64,000 bases of DNA from Isoetes taiwanensis (lineage: Eukaryota; Streptophyta; Lycopodiopsida; Isoetales; Isoetaceae), in assembly GCA_021234155.1 (NCBI GenBank), contig JAJEKV010000052.1, positions 9,565,284 to 9,629,283 on the forward strand, written 5' to 3'. Under the pieces are notes generated by a model that was not told the origin of the DNA, made no database searches, and saw nothing but the letters and a program-made list of their open reading frames with translations. The position numbers were made by a program, and so were the translations under genes. This document shows positions 11,254-22,566 of this stretch, piece by piece. Numbering within the stretch: the stretch's first letter is position 1; every line of letters begins with the position of its first letter.

Positions 11254-14031
11254 ATGGCACACTTTACGGAGAGATTTTTAGAATATGTGAAGATCTATGG
11301 CAGTAAACTGGATGCTCCTTATGATCATTGATTGTGGCATGTTAACAACTGCCTTTAACTTTGTTTTTGTGGCTCTAGCCATTTGCACCTTGCTCAATTG
11401 ATTGGGATCATGGACATAGCTTGAACTGCATGGTAAAGGTTTATCTATTGTTATGTCAGGTAGAAAAGGGAAAAATAGAAAAGGGCAAAGTAGAAAGCGG
11501 TATTTTTGGGGTAACTGATGAAGATAGGCCATCAGAATCATCTCATCAGATAACTATCTAGCATTCAATGATAAGTCGATGTTTACATCCATAAATGTTT
11601 TGTCGAAGTGATCATTTGTGAAATTTCTGTTATGTTCAATAGTCTGTTGCATGAACCGGACAATTTTGGCATCTAGGACTGTTATAGCACAGTAATTCTT
11701 TCAATAAGAACATCTTTGTCATCATGGATTAGCTTGCCAGTTCATAGAATTAAACTTGGTTTCTGGTACATCTGTACTCTATTTTTTTAAATTTGTGTTC
11801 TTCAAAATAAGTTTTTTAAGGTTGCAGGGTTGGACTATGGCATATAGGCTTTGCAACTTAGAGCCTGTTCATGTCTGTAGTACTAACATGAACTACACTA
11901 ATTGAGTTCTTCCTCCTTACAATAGTTTTGCTAAAAGATTGTATTTTTTGCCTCTATTTTGTGATCATTCCTACATATTTAACTTCAGTATTATTTGGCA
12001 GAATCTTACATGTAGGTCTTTGTTGGAAGACAATCTTAGGTAGACAAGTTGAAGCCAATTTTAATGAAATTGGTATAGTTGCATCTCAACTATGGATTCC
12101 TTGCTGTCCTTCAGCATCAGTACTGTAGTAGAGTACAATTATATCACTTATGACAAAAATTTTGTACTATGGTTATGAAGTAGGCATAACCATAAACAGG
12201 AATTTCATTATCATATGCTGGAGAAATATGTTGATTTGGAGCCACTCTTCGTAACTATTTCATTTTCCAATTGATCCCTGCTATTTATTTGGTTACATGG
12301 GCTACCGCAAATGGCAAATTCTTCCAGAATGAAAAGTAAGAAGGTGGCACTTGCATGTTAAAGATATTTTGATGGCACCTTTGTTTGTGCCATGCCCATT
12401 TGTAAGACTAACTACATTACTATGAGTACAATCCCACCATGCGAGATAAGACAGAACATGAAGGGTTTGCAAATAAAATATGAAGACTGCACCAAAAGTG
12501 TAACCATAATGCCACGTACAGGTTGAGAGGTTGTTATTGTTGACGACATACTTTTTGCTTTAGTGTATCATTGAACATTTATTCAGGTGAGTTGCAGTAG
12601 AAAAAGATTTGTGCATTTTATGTTCTTGAATTACTTTGACCTAATATGCATAATGGCCAGGCATTTTGGAACATTATACACTTCAAGCTGCATAGTTATG
12701 CCCTTCGTATATCTAGAAATTTTGCATTTAGCATTTGCATGAATGTGTAAAGGAGAAACAAGGAACATTGTAGGTCAGTGCAATCTTTAGTGCGTTATAG
12801 CAAAAACTTGATTCAATTGTTCTCTTTGTAGGTCACCTCATTTGCAGTTTTGCTGCCATTTGAAGCTTGTCTACACTACACTATACAATTTTAGGATATT
12901 GAAAATAAGTGATTACATCTGAACTGCAGGGAATCACAATCCATGTTAAGTGTAGTTAGCTATATGATAGAATGTTGTTTAGATACCAAGAGTGACGATT
13001 ATCACTTGTAGTTTTTCTGCAATCGTAAAGCATGATATTCAACCTCTACTATAGCAGATTTTTTGGGCAGTGTGCCAACATCAAGTTAGCAAAACATTCC
13101 ATGGAGACTATGCAACTTGAAGCCACTAAGCTATGTGATAATGACGAAACTAGAATAAGAGTCTGTTGTTTTATGCCTGTAAATGTAGGGAATCGCGTAT
13201 GCAAAAAGGTGCCATTCAAAATGTTTATCCAAATGTCTAGGATGCTCTTATTTTCAGAAAACAATACAGATGATTAGCATTATGTAGCCAAACGAATTGT
13301 CCTGCAAGATGTGAGGCTTTTATTTTTAGTAATTTATTGAGTTTTCTTGCAGATCAAGATCCCACTCAATAAGCCTGATAAGCTCAAAGCTGATGTGTCT
13401 AGGCATGATGTGCTTAATGTTTGAGGCCAAAGAGTGCCCCCATCAGATCCAAGGATTTTTCCTGATCAAAGGCAATATTGTTATTGATTAGAGGAAGAAT
13501 TGAAGGGATTTTTAAAGTTGATCCATCGGCATTTCTGTCTTATGTGTTTGAAAATGAACTCATTAGCTTCCAGGTTGAGCTATTAAATCCATCATTCTTT
13601 AACATCCTGATATTTGAAATAAGTGATAGTTTTTGTTTTAGCTTTCTATTACTAAGATAATGCATGAAAGTAGAATAAGAGTCTATTCAACCATGACAAT
13701 CAAAACAAAAAAGCTTCGTGTATTTAAGAACTATTCAAATAATTAGTGCATGTTAGGTACTGATGGAAAACATCTACGTTTCTAAGCTTAAAGGCCATAC
13801 TGGGCCTTTCAATATTTTCTTTTTTATGTCAAAGTTTAGATGATTTGCATTTATGATCTACTTCTTGCTCATAATGCTTAACAACATATCTAATGTTTGT
13901 TTCGGTCCCATGGACAATAAAAGCAAAATCAATCTAATTCAATTAATGACCAACCAACTGTAAACGTCCATACGCCATTAAGAATTTAAAATGCATTCTT
14001 ATGTAGTTTTGATAATATATTTCCAATGAAA
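11254..14031. other. AT-rich non-coding DNA, possible Helitron body
   Basis: Only short chance open frames. A LINE-like 3' tail (GGTCCCATGGACAATAAAAG) lies near 13906-13925 with an ATTCAATT-rich tail. The stretch ends at a Helitron-type 3' terminus. I could not find a convincing 5' TC terminus. Confidence 0.4.
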
Positions 14032-14059
14032 GCCCAGCAACGCTGGGCACTTTTTCTAG
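14032..14059 (+). mobile_element. Helitron-like 3' terminus (hairpin plus CTAG-T)
   Basis: A perfect 7-bp stem GCCCAGC/GCTGGGC with loop AAC (14032-14048) is followed, seven bases on, by CTAG (14056-14059) and then T. This is the canonical Helitron 3' end: a GC-rich hairpin about ten bases before CTRR, inserted at an A/T site. The surroundings are very AT-rich, so the hairpin stands out. No Rep/helicase coding is visible, so it would be non-autonomous. Confidence 0.6.
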
Positions 14060-14147
14060 TCATAAGATAGATACAAAATATGTAGAGGTGGTCTTACCAG
14101 AGAAACCAACCTTACTACTAACAAGATACAATTCATGTCAGCTACAT

Positions 14148-14604
14148 TTAACCGCTCTCCATGCAGTTCTTTTCCAATTCAATTTTGCCATCCCTTTTGG
14201 TCATTTTCATGATGCTCCTGAACATTTTTATGTCGCTCTTGCATCTCCTGGATCTTCTATAACTTGGCCCTAGCATCCTCATCAAAGATAAGAGTATGTG
14301 CAATCTTTTGTAGGATAGAGGTTTTAGCAGCAGATGGAATAGCAACAACAGAGGTATCGGTAGCGTTGGCAGAAGGGACAACATAAGGTAAAGGGAACAC
14401 AACAGAGGTAGGAGGCGCGTAGGAGGAAGGGGCCATTGCAAGGTCATCTCTCTTAGCACGAAAATTTACAAACAGAGCAAGTTGAGGAAACAAATCAGCA
14501 AGCTGAGAACCATTAAGCAATTGCAAGGCATACTTTAAAAACATAAGGCCACTTTTCACAACCGCACAGTCAAGAAGACAGTGACCAAAGGAAAAGAGAC
14601 ACAA
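14148..14604 (-). CDS. Unrecognised broken open frames, possible retrotransposon ORF1 piece
   Basis: Two overlapping minus-strand frames. The first (14257-14604, 115 residues) is Ala/Ser/Leu-rich; just after its stop another frame reads IQEMQERHKNVQEHHENDQK, a coiled-coil-like stretch. A stop separates the two. It lies just downstream, on the same strand, of a LINE 3' end, so it is older sequence or another element. Family not recognised. Confidence 0.25.
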
Positions 14605-14655
14605 ATTTGAGCTCCATCAATAATAGAATGGGCCAGATGAGTACCTAGACCATTA

Positions 14656-14840
14656 GCAATAGAATAGAATAGAATAGAATAGAATAGAATAGAATAGAAT
14701 AGAATAGAGTTTTTAACGTCCACGGAGACCAATAGGTCATGGGACCCATACAATGGGCTAGTACAATCATTACTATTAGGATTAAAAACCCTGCCTCCGA
14801 AGGTTTTCAAAGGGAAAACCCTTGCAGTAATGATGATACT
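14656..14840 (-). mobile_element. LINE 3' end with pentanucleotide tail
   Basis: Read on the minus strand, GGTCTCCGTGGACGTTAAAA (14711-14730) is followed by a tail of about nine ATTCT units (14661-14705). Further upstream on that strand is a folded GGGTTTTCCC...AAAACC...GGGTTTTTAATCC block (14780-14835), also present near 54640-54700. The GGACGTTAAAA end recurs at 18045, 33507, 62960 and 63030, which defines one LINE family in which tail repeats differ by copy. Confidence 0.7.
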
Positions 14841-15249
14841 AGACAAGCCGAGATAATGACTAACAGGGCTCCGGTACCGTGCACGTTTATCTAGAACCTC
14901 AAGTATGTATAATGCCAAGTCATGCACGATGGTGCTCGAGAAGTTGTGGAAGCATGGAATGGAATGCTAAGGTCAAAAATGATTCCCGACTATCTCAAAA
15001 GTAGGCAACTTCGGGGAAAGTATGACTTTCATCTTTAATAACTCATGGCGGCTTAGCGAGGCACATAGTCTAAACTTCTCGGGCAATTCGCGGCCGCTCC
15101 CATCTACTGTCTCAGTCAAGTAGCTGTGGGACCTGAGGACTGAATTGTGCAATAGCTACAAGCTTGTTCCTGGACAATGAAGCAAACAAAATAAGCTTGG
15201 GGCCACTTGGTGCCAAGGTGGGATTTATGTGTGCATGATAATGGCCGTT

Positions 15250-16141
15250 TTCATTTGGGCCAAAGTAAGCTGCGTCCCCATATCTTTTGAGAAAAAGCGA
15301 CCATTGAGATATTGTTGCAAAAGTTCGGGATCAGGGCAAGCATCGGGCAAGGCTCTGGTTGCAATGTTTCAGACAGGCTCCATGTAGTGCAATGCTCTTT
15401 CCAACATCGTTTCAAAACCCCGGTGAGGAGATTCAGCCATGGCAGTGCAGAAACGGGATACCTAACATCATCCATGTGGTGCACTTTCTGCGGATATAAT
15501 TAGGAGATGCATGCTTCATGGTAGAATGTTGAAGAGGCCAAAAACCTGTCTCTTGTAAAAGAATAGCATAGGGCACCGCTGTTTTAACTCCGAGGCTGTA
15601 AGTGAGCAATACTGATAAGAAACTATGACACCAAGAGATCAGGAGGAAGATTAAGAATAGAAAACCAACATGGCATCTTAAGTGCATGAACCAAAATATA
15701 AAATCACTCCACATTGGACCCAAGCCATCTGCCCCCAGTTGCTCAACAGCAGCAACATCATCAAAAAGAATCAAGAAGAACTTTTTATCCAGCATCTTAA
15801 GCTGATAGCCTTTTTTCTTTAAAGATGGCCAGTCAACCAATAACCAAGCTTTCTAGAGAAAATGCTCCAGTAAATTGACTAACCACACTAAACGACATCA
15901 AATTACCAATACATTTCTTATGCAAATCACGATCAATCTCAACCATATTGTATCCAAATGCCTGAACAGTATTCTTATACATTTTAAACTGATAAAAGCC
16001 TTCAACAGGAGGTAACTGAAGGTCCAAATGAGTTTCCTTTGCCCGCAACTCATTCAAGAGGTTACTAGAACCTTTTTTATTATCTTGAATCATCACATCA
16101 ATAGCTATAGCAACACAAACTACAAAAGTAGTTGACGACAA
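15250..16141 (-). pseudogene. Unrecognised fragments, perhaps LINE ORF1
   Basis: A 102-residue frame (15833-16141) and a 135-residue frame (15433-15840) follow each other on the minus strand with a small overlap. The second starts near WPSLKKKGYQLKMLDKKFF, which recalls the region of DUF4283-type LINE ORF1 proteins where a conserved Phe-rich strand precedes a Trp. The match is weak. Further downstream on the strand lies a LINE 3' end at 14.7-14.8 kb, so these could be parts of one decayed LINE. Confidence 0.3.
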
Positions 16142-16904
16142 GTCCTTGATCTAATCACTAAAGCACTTCCTGCTAGTATTTACCCCAAGAGTTGACCTCC
16201 AAGGAAGCGCAGGAGACTGATCTTTATTAGAATTGGTTTTAGGGGTGTCAAGGCACCATCCACAGAAGCATTACTGCCATTCAAAGCATCTGTACTATTC
16301 AGTGCATTAGCACAGGATGTCAATGCAGAAAAATCACATTCTTGAAAGATGCTCTAACTAAAAGCCAGAGGGTTAACATGCAATGTCAAATTTGAACCCT
16401 ACACCTGTATGGATATAGGAGATTTTGTAAGCAATTTGGAAGTTGAAGCCATTCCTTTCAAAGGGGCTTGACAATCTTCTAATTACAATAGTCCAAAACA
16501 ATAATATGAATCCAACAACTTGGCATTCTGAAGTTGCATAATGATATGAGAATTTTGAGTCTAAGAAGCATGAACTGGGAGGATTTTATGGTGCTCAAGA
16601 CCGGGTCTTACGAGCCCTCCAGACAATAATGTAATGATGTTGAGATCCAATTGGGCTTATGCATACAAATTTAGAGTAGTGAAGTTAGTATTTTGCACAA
16701 AGATTCTGAGGGTTTGAGCCTTGTTATTAGAAACAAAGAAAAGAAATTTTCTGCAATACCCTAATTGTGTTGCATATTTCCGTGAAGTCAATAGCTGGAT
16801 GCACAATTTCTTCCCGCTAGGGCTTTGTTATTGGCACAAGGGTCACACCGGCTGAAAAAAGTATGGCGGGAGCACTATAAGCGGTGGTTTGCAGCGTGGT
16901 CTAT
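16142..16904. other. Non-coding DNA
   Basis: No gene or repeat I can support. Confidence 0.4.
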
Positions 16905-17908
16905 AGACTACTCGTAGATTGTGGCTATGTCTGATGCCAAGGGACAGGAGGCGCACCTGAATGAGCACTTTGCTACCATTCTATGGGATGCAGCCACTCT
17001 TACGAAGCCTAAAACAGAGCACTACTGCATGCTGATTAATCCAACGCTGGAACGTGGCCCACACCAGTACTTGAAAGCACATGTATCTATGAAGAAACGG
17101 AGAGCTATTGCCTCCATGAGGACGGGATCCCCATCATCTCGGGTGAAACGAAACACTTCACCGAGTACGATGGAGGGCGAGAGAATCCCGGCAAGATAAG
17201 AGAATATGCCGGTGTTGCCGCCCATGCAAAAGCGAGAGGATGGCGCCATGCTCTGCGGAGGTTAGAGCATTCCGCGCGCCATTCATAGCATATGCGAGAT
17301 CTTAGATGCTTTCGAGACACCGATGCATCACTATTTGGCATCGGCCGATAGTTGTAACGCCTCTCATCCTACATTTTGCAAGTCTCCACCGTCAAAGCAT
17401 CCCTTGCAGGACAAGGGATATGAGAGCCTACTAGTAGATTTTGGCTATGCCATGCCAAGGGACATGAGGCGCACTAATGAGCACTTTGCACCATTTTATG
17501 GGATCACCACTCTTCTGAGAGCCTAAAACATAGCACTATTGATAATCATTTTGGTCCACACCAGTTTTTGAAAGCACATATATCTATGAAGAAGCGAGAG
17601 CTATTGCCTCCATGAGGGCGGGATCCCCATCATCTGGAATTGAAACATGTCACCGGAGTACGGATGGAGGCGGAGAATCCCCAAGCGGGAGAAAATGCCC
17701 GTTTGCGCAATAAGAGAGGATGGGGTTTGCTTTGCGGGGAGTGGGCATATCACTTCCGAATAGCATGTGCAAATCTTAGATGCTCTAAAGACGCAAAGCG
17801 TATCACTTAGAGCAAAATGAATAGTTACCGCGATCTCTCATCCTACATTTTACAAAAAATCGTCAAAGCATCATCCTTAAAACAAAGGGATATAAGATTA
17901 CTACCAGA
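16905..17908 (+). repeat. Direct tandem duplication, period about 520 bp
   Basis: Copy 1 (about 16905-17427) and copy 2 (about 17428-17908) share order and many exact blocks, for example GAGCACTTTGC (16963 and 17480), GAGAGCTATTGCCTCCATGA (17099 and 17596) and GGGATCCCCATCATCT (17124 and 17621). Copy 2 has small deletions and has lost the open frame present in copy 1 (16921-17199, 92 residues, unrecognised). Confidence 0.8.
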
Positions 17909-18029
17909 ATTTTTCCTCCCATATGGGGGTTTTTCCATCCCAATAGTGGGGACACATTGTATAATAGTATGTGTATTATTTTGGTGTAGTTTTTCTCTAC
18001 ATTCTGTACTGCAAGAAGCATCTCATAGG

Positions 18030-18090
18030 CCCGCTTTGGCCTCCGCGGACGTTAAAATATACTTCCTTCCTTACTTCCTTTCTATAACTT
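18030..18090 (+). mobile_element. LINE 3' tail
   Basis: GCCTCCGCGGACGTTAAAAT followed by an ATACTTCCTTCC-rich tail. Same 3' end as the other GGACGTTAAAA copies; no coding part is attached. Confidence 0.65.
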
Positions 18091-18547
18091 TGGTTGGGGA
18101 AAAAAGGTTTTAATAAGAAATAGGGGTTTCTTTTGAGGCATGGATCATTGTGAAAACAAAAAAAAAATAAGATTGTGTATTGAACGGGAGCAAATAATTG
18201 AAACGAGAGCAAAAGGAATATTCCTTAAAGATCTCCTTATTTTTTACAAAAAAGGGGTTAAAATAAGGTTAAAAAAAAGGTGCATAAAATTGTATTTTGA
18301 CTCCCCCCTCCCCCCCTCTAATGACTAAATTTTTTTGTGCAACGGGAGAATTCCTTTTTAAAGTAACACTTTTCGTTGCAAATAGAATGTTCTTGAAGTA
18401 TATTTTTAGAGAGAACCACTAATTTAAGAGGATAAAATATTTAACAAAAAATTGAAGTAAAGTCTATAACTGAAATTGTAGTATTCTCAAAATTTAAAGA
18501 TAAAATCTTCATATTCACATGCAAAATTTACAGTATTTTTCTAAGAC

Positions 18548-21500
18548 TCAGTTATGTACAAAAGTGTGAGTAGTGATGAGAGAGGGATCCAATACGTCAT
18601 AATATTCATTTATACCATTCTCATCATCTTCACTTCTTTCACTGTCACTCGAGGAAGTGCCCGAGTTATCTTCCTCATCACTATCAACAGATGGTGAAGC
18701 ATTGCCACCACCACTTCCTTCTTCATCCTCTTCCTCGTAATTACAAGACTTTTTAAGTAAATTGATAGTCCTCTGGCGCAGACGATTGCCAAATTTCAAT
18801 TTGAAATCATAGCACAATATAGTCACATCACTTAAGTTCAGCTCATCCCTACAACCCACTTTCTTGGACTTCCTCCCTTTTCCTTGACTTCTCATTTCTA
18901 ACTCATACCTACCTTCAAAAGCATTTTCTGAACGTGTCGCAAGCTAGTGAATCTTGAGTTTTAGTTACTAAACCTTCCTCCTTGACTATGTCAAGAACTT
19001 TTGCTATCCAAAAAGGTCGACCTTTGTCATCCTCCTCAGTTGGAAGAGCAATCAGTATACCTTTGGCAATTTCTGTGATATTACCGCGTCTTGATCCGAG
19101 GTACATGACTCAGTCCTCATCTTCCTCTACTGCAGGTGCTATGGTAGCATTGCTTGGACATGTCTGGTTCTGGGGTAGATGGAAGGTGTTAGGCCATTGA
19201 AACGGGTCTTGCAACTGTCTTAGAGCTAGGTTTTGCAAAACAATTTTCTGTTCAAGAAAGAAATTTCTCCACCACATGTGATCTTCTTGTAAGAAGTACT
19301 TAAAGCCAGAGGAAATTCCATTTTCAATGGCTTTTAAAGATGTCAATGGGGTACTTTTCTTCTGCTTGGACTTCTTAGGATTTTTGAGAGGAAGTTGCTC
19401 AGCACGTTCTATGAAGCAAATGTCTGGAACAGATTTAAGGAAGTGCAATCCCTCTGGTAGACTCCAATCCTTAGTTGTGGTGTACTTCTTTTCCTGTAAG
19501 AAGTTTTGTCCATCCTTCAAGTAGAACTTGATGTGATGTTGAAAGGTAAGATCATTCAATTTGTTCACAGCTTGTTCTCGGAACGTTGAGGGAAAACAGA
19601 CTCTCTAAAGTCAGCAGTCTTTTTAAGAAGCTCGACCACTGGAATGGGAGTGTAAGAATCTTCAATGATTCGAACTAAAGTAGGAAGACAAAAAGTTTTC
19701 TTCCTTCTAAGACGCACGAAAAATTTGCTGAACATCTGGCCAATCTGATCATGAGTGTGCCCTACAAGTAAAAATTCGAGCTTTACTTTCCTGAAGATCC
19801 TTAGCTCCACTAGCATGGCACAATAAGCAAAGAGTGTTTGATTCTTGTTCTCCCTTGTAGTGTTGTCAAGTTGCAGATAGAGCGCTGGTAGTAGTTGCTT
19901 TTGCTCGCATAAGACCTTGTTAAGAATTATAATTAAGAGGTTCGAGTCACCATGCAAGTTTGGATACGTCAAATATACTTTGCACTTTAGACTTCCTTTG
20001 AAGACCATAGCTCCTACAAGGTGGACTTTAACAAAACATTCCTCTGACACATCTTTTGGAATATTTAGGAAATGGGGTAGAGTTGTCTAGAGTTGTCTTT
20101 TTTTGATCCATTCCGTCAATTACAACAGACATATATTGCAGTGGATGTTCGAGACTTTTTTCTGTGTTTGGCAAGCTTTCTTCTCTGTGCTGCTTGTTGT
20201 TTACGATGTCTAGCAAGGTTCTGTTGCTCAATATCTGTTGAAGAAATTGTGTCAAAACATTTTCTTTAAAATAAGTGAGAGATTGGAGAACTTGAGTTTA
20301 CTTCTTTCGACCTCTGTCTTTGCAATTTCTCGTTGAATTTTTAATTCTGCACACCTTGAGCAAATAGACATTCTATGTCTCTTAGGAGTTTTCACAAGAC
20401 CGAATTCACTTTTCCAGAGTCTAGTGAAGTGTGAGTAAGAGATATGCTGAAACTGAATGCAAGTCTCTTTGTATTCTTTGAAGACATTTTTTTTTTGTAA
20501 TGTTGTCTGTCAAATGATACTTGTTGCTAGTAGGCAAATTCTCACATGTTTGTCTAAAATATTTCTCCATCCATGTCACAGCAGCCAAGGCATGCATTGT
20601 TACAACTCTTCTTGGTCCACAGTGATCATCAATTGCTGGGTTTTTATCCAGTCTTTTATGTATTTGAGACATTCTTGTGGACCCTAAACAGTGGACAACC
20701 ATAAAGCATTTTTGGCAGACTTGTTCACGGTTAATGTAGTGCAAGAAGGTGTTACGGTCTGGTCTTACATGATAAGCTAAGTAGGCATTCTGGTCTGCCA
20801 GTATCATTGAACTGTAGTTATCTCTAACTGCTCGTAATTTAGCCATGTTAAATCTGTTGATGCAACCCATTGAGCAGCATTTAGTTCTTAGAAGTCTCCT
20901 CATTTTGTGTTCATCCATAAGGTTTTTTCTTCTTACAGAGGAGCATGCTCTCAAACTAAAATCCACCTTGAATTTCTTCGAAGATTGGCTGGAGAACATG
21001 TAATCTCGTTGCTCCTCGTTGGTGTCTTCATCTTCTGTTGAAAGTTCAACTCTAGGGGTGACCTTCTCTACCCTGAGTGGTGTGTTTATAGAGGAAAACA
21101 GACCACGTGAAGCTATTCCCGGATAAGGCGGTGGCACAGTGTTAAAAGATGGTGACGGTCCATAAGAGGTTGTGGCAGCAGCTATTCTTGTACCATCTTG
21201 AAAAGGAGTTCTTGCAAACATCTCCTTTACCGCAGACTGGAATCCTGCAAATCCATGTGTGACAACTGTTGTGTGAACATGAGTACATGCTGCAACATTG
21301 TCCTCATTTGTAGTGAAGTCTTGGTGAGAGAGATTGTAGAGAATCTCACAGTCTTCTGTACATTCTGCATTCCTTGTGTTTTTGCACGAAGGAGGAGAAA
21401 CTACAAATGGTGGGGGTAGCTTGTTCTTTGTGTTTTTGCACGAAGGAGGAGAAACTACAAATGGTGGGGGTAGCTTGTTCTTAACCACTTGTTGTGGCCT

Positions 21501-21809
21501 CTGTAGTTCTGGGGGATGGAAGAAAGGGTGGTGGCAGTCTGCTACAAACAGGTGGTGATGTTGTGTAAGGAGGAGGAAGGGTAATTCCTACTGGACTTAA
21601 TGACGGGTGATGGCAGTCTGGTACTTGCTGGACTTGGAGTGTCTTCGAGAAATCAACAAGGATCTTGTAGAGGTAGGAGTCGGAGAAGCCCGGTCTTCAG
21701 AAGAAAACATGTTCTGGCCAAGCATTTCTTCAGAACTAGAAGAGCTTGAGACAACAAAAGGTGTTGGAAGTTTGTTCACGAAGCGGTTCGTCATCTTCAA
21801 CAACTGCAA
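18548..21809 (-). pseudogene. DUF7869-type DDE-like transposase gene, frame-damaged
   Basis: Read from 21809 down: a Pro/Ser-rich disordered start with a perfect 54-bp repeat (18 residues), then a Cys-rich region (TKCCSMGCINRFN, then REQVCQKCFMVVHCLGSTRM) resembling the zinc-binding N-terminal half of DUF7869 proteins. Next SYSHFTRLWKSEFGL...CSRCAEL at about 20300-20410. The core follows: VVIDGMDQKKT (Asp codon 20117), YLQLDNTTRENKNQ (Asp codon 19867) and FLLVGHTHDQIGQMF (Asp codon 19750), a DDD/E-like spacing. The C-terminal part has KGRPFWIAKVLDI (about 19010) and an acidic Ser/Glu tail ending 18548. Breaks: a shift at the A10 run 20486-20495, one near 21500-21600, one near 20150, and a stop before 19106. 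Assigning it as a transposase is inference from the conserved acidic triad. Divergent from the gene at 22.6 kb. Confidence 0.72.
21376..21483 (-). repeat. Perfect 54-bp tandem repeat inside the transposase-like gene
   Basis: Two identical 54-bp units (21376-21429, 21430-21483) that keep frame and encode KNKLPPPFVVSPPSCKNT twice. A third diverged version, NKLPTPFVVSSSSSSEE, is encoded near 21730-21770. Confidence 0.9.
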
Positions 21810-21854
21810 AGTAGTGTGGAGACATGAGAAACTTTCTCGACCGCAGAATGTTTC

Positions 21855-22529
21855 TTATTCCCGAATACAAGACCACACTGTTCAAGTGGAAGTCCTAGTA
21901 ACAATTAAGCGAAAGATAAACTAAAAGTTATTCCGAAATACAGTGGAGCAGGAAAATAAGATAACGTATTCCATTTCACATAGAAAAAGAGCAGGACATA
22001 AGGGGTACCTTTAAAAGGAAATTTTGGAGCTCTCACTTCTGTATTCTAGTCTCTGAGTTCTAGATGCCAGCGCCAATGCCCTTGATTTTAAATACAGAGA
22101 CTGTATTCCCGTGTGCATAGAGAAATCATGGACGGGTGAGTGCAAAAAGTACATTCTATGTTCATTTTCCCTTCTGTTGCCTTTTTCGGAATACACTTTG
22201 GCTTCTGTGAAGAACCGAAAGTGTATTCCAGAATACACTTTCGCTTTAGACGAAACTGAAAGTGTATTCCAAAATACTTTCGTTTTCCTCTGAAGCCAAA
22301 GTGTATTCCGGAATACGCATTCGCTTCAGACGAAACTAAAAGTGTATCAGTTTCGTCTGAAGGCAAGGTGTAATCCTGTGTAGAATTTACCTACTTTTTC
22401 CTCTAAGGGGATTATTTTCTTGCACTTTTTAGACTACAAGAAGCCCTTTAAATCGTTGAAATTTGTGTTAAAAAGTCTTATATTTGTCATGTTTGAGTAT
22501 AGAATTCTCTTATTTTATTCCCGAATAAG
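21855..22529. promoter_or_regulatory. Divergent spacer with palindrome cluster 1
   Basis: Spacer between two head-to-head genes. Palindromic or near-palindromic sites built on GTATTCCGGAATAC: 21855-21868 (TTATTCCCGAATAC), 21929-21941, 22183-22200 (half site), 22216-22243 (CGAAAGTGTATTC and its complement around CA), 22257-22282 (imperfect), 22303-22316 (perfect) and 22515-22529. Links between sites contain CTTC(A/T)GACGAAAC and its variants. They could bind a dimeric protein, or form hairpins. The spacer is the only place both genes' promoters could lie. Confidence 0.75.
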
Positions 22530-22566
22530 ATTTTGTCTTCGTTTTATTTTCTTTTCTTTTTTTTCA

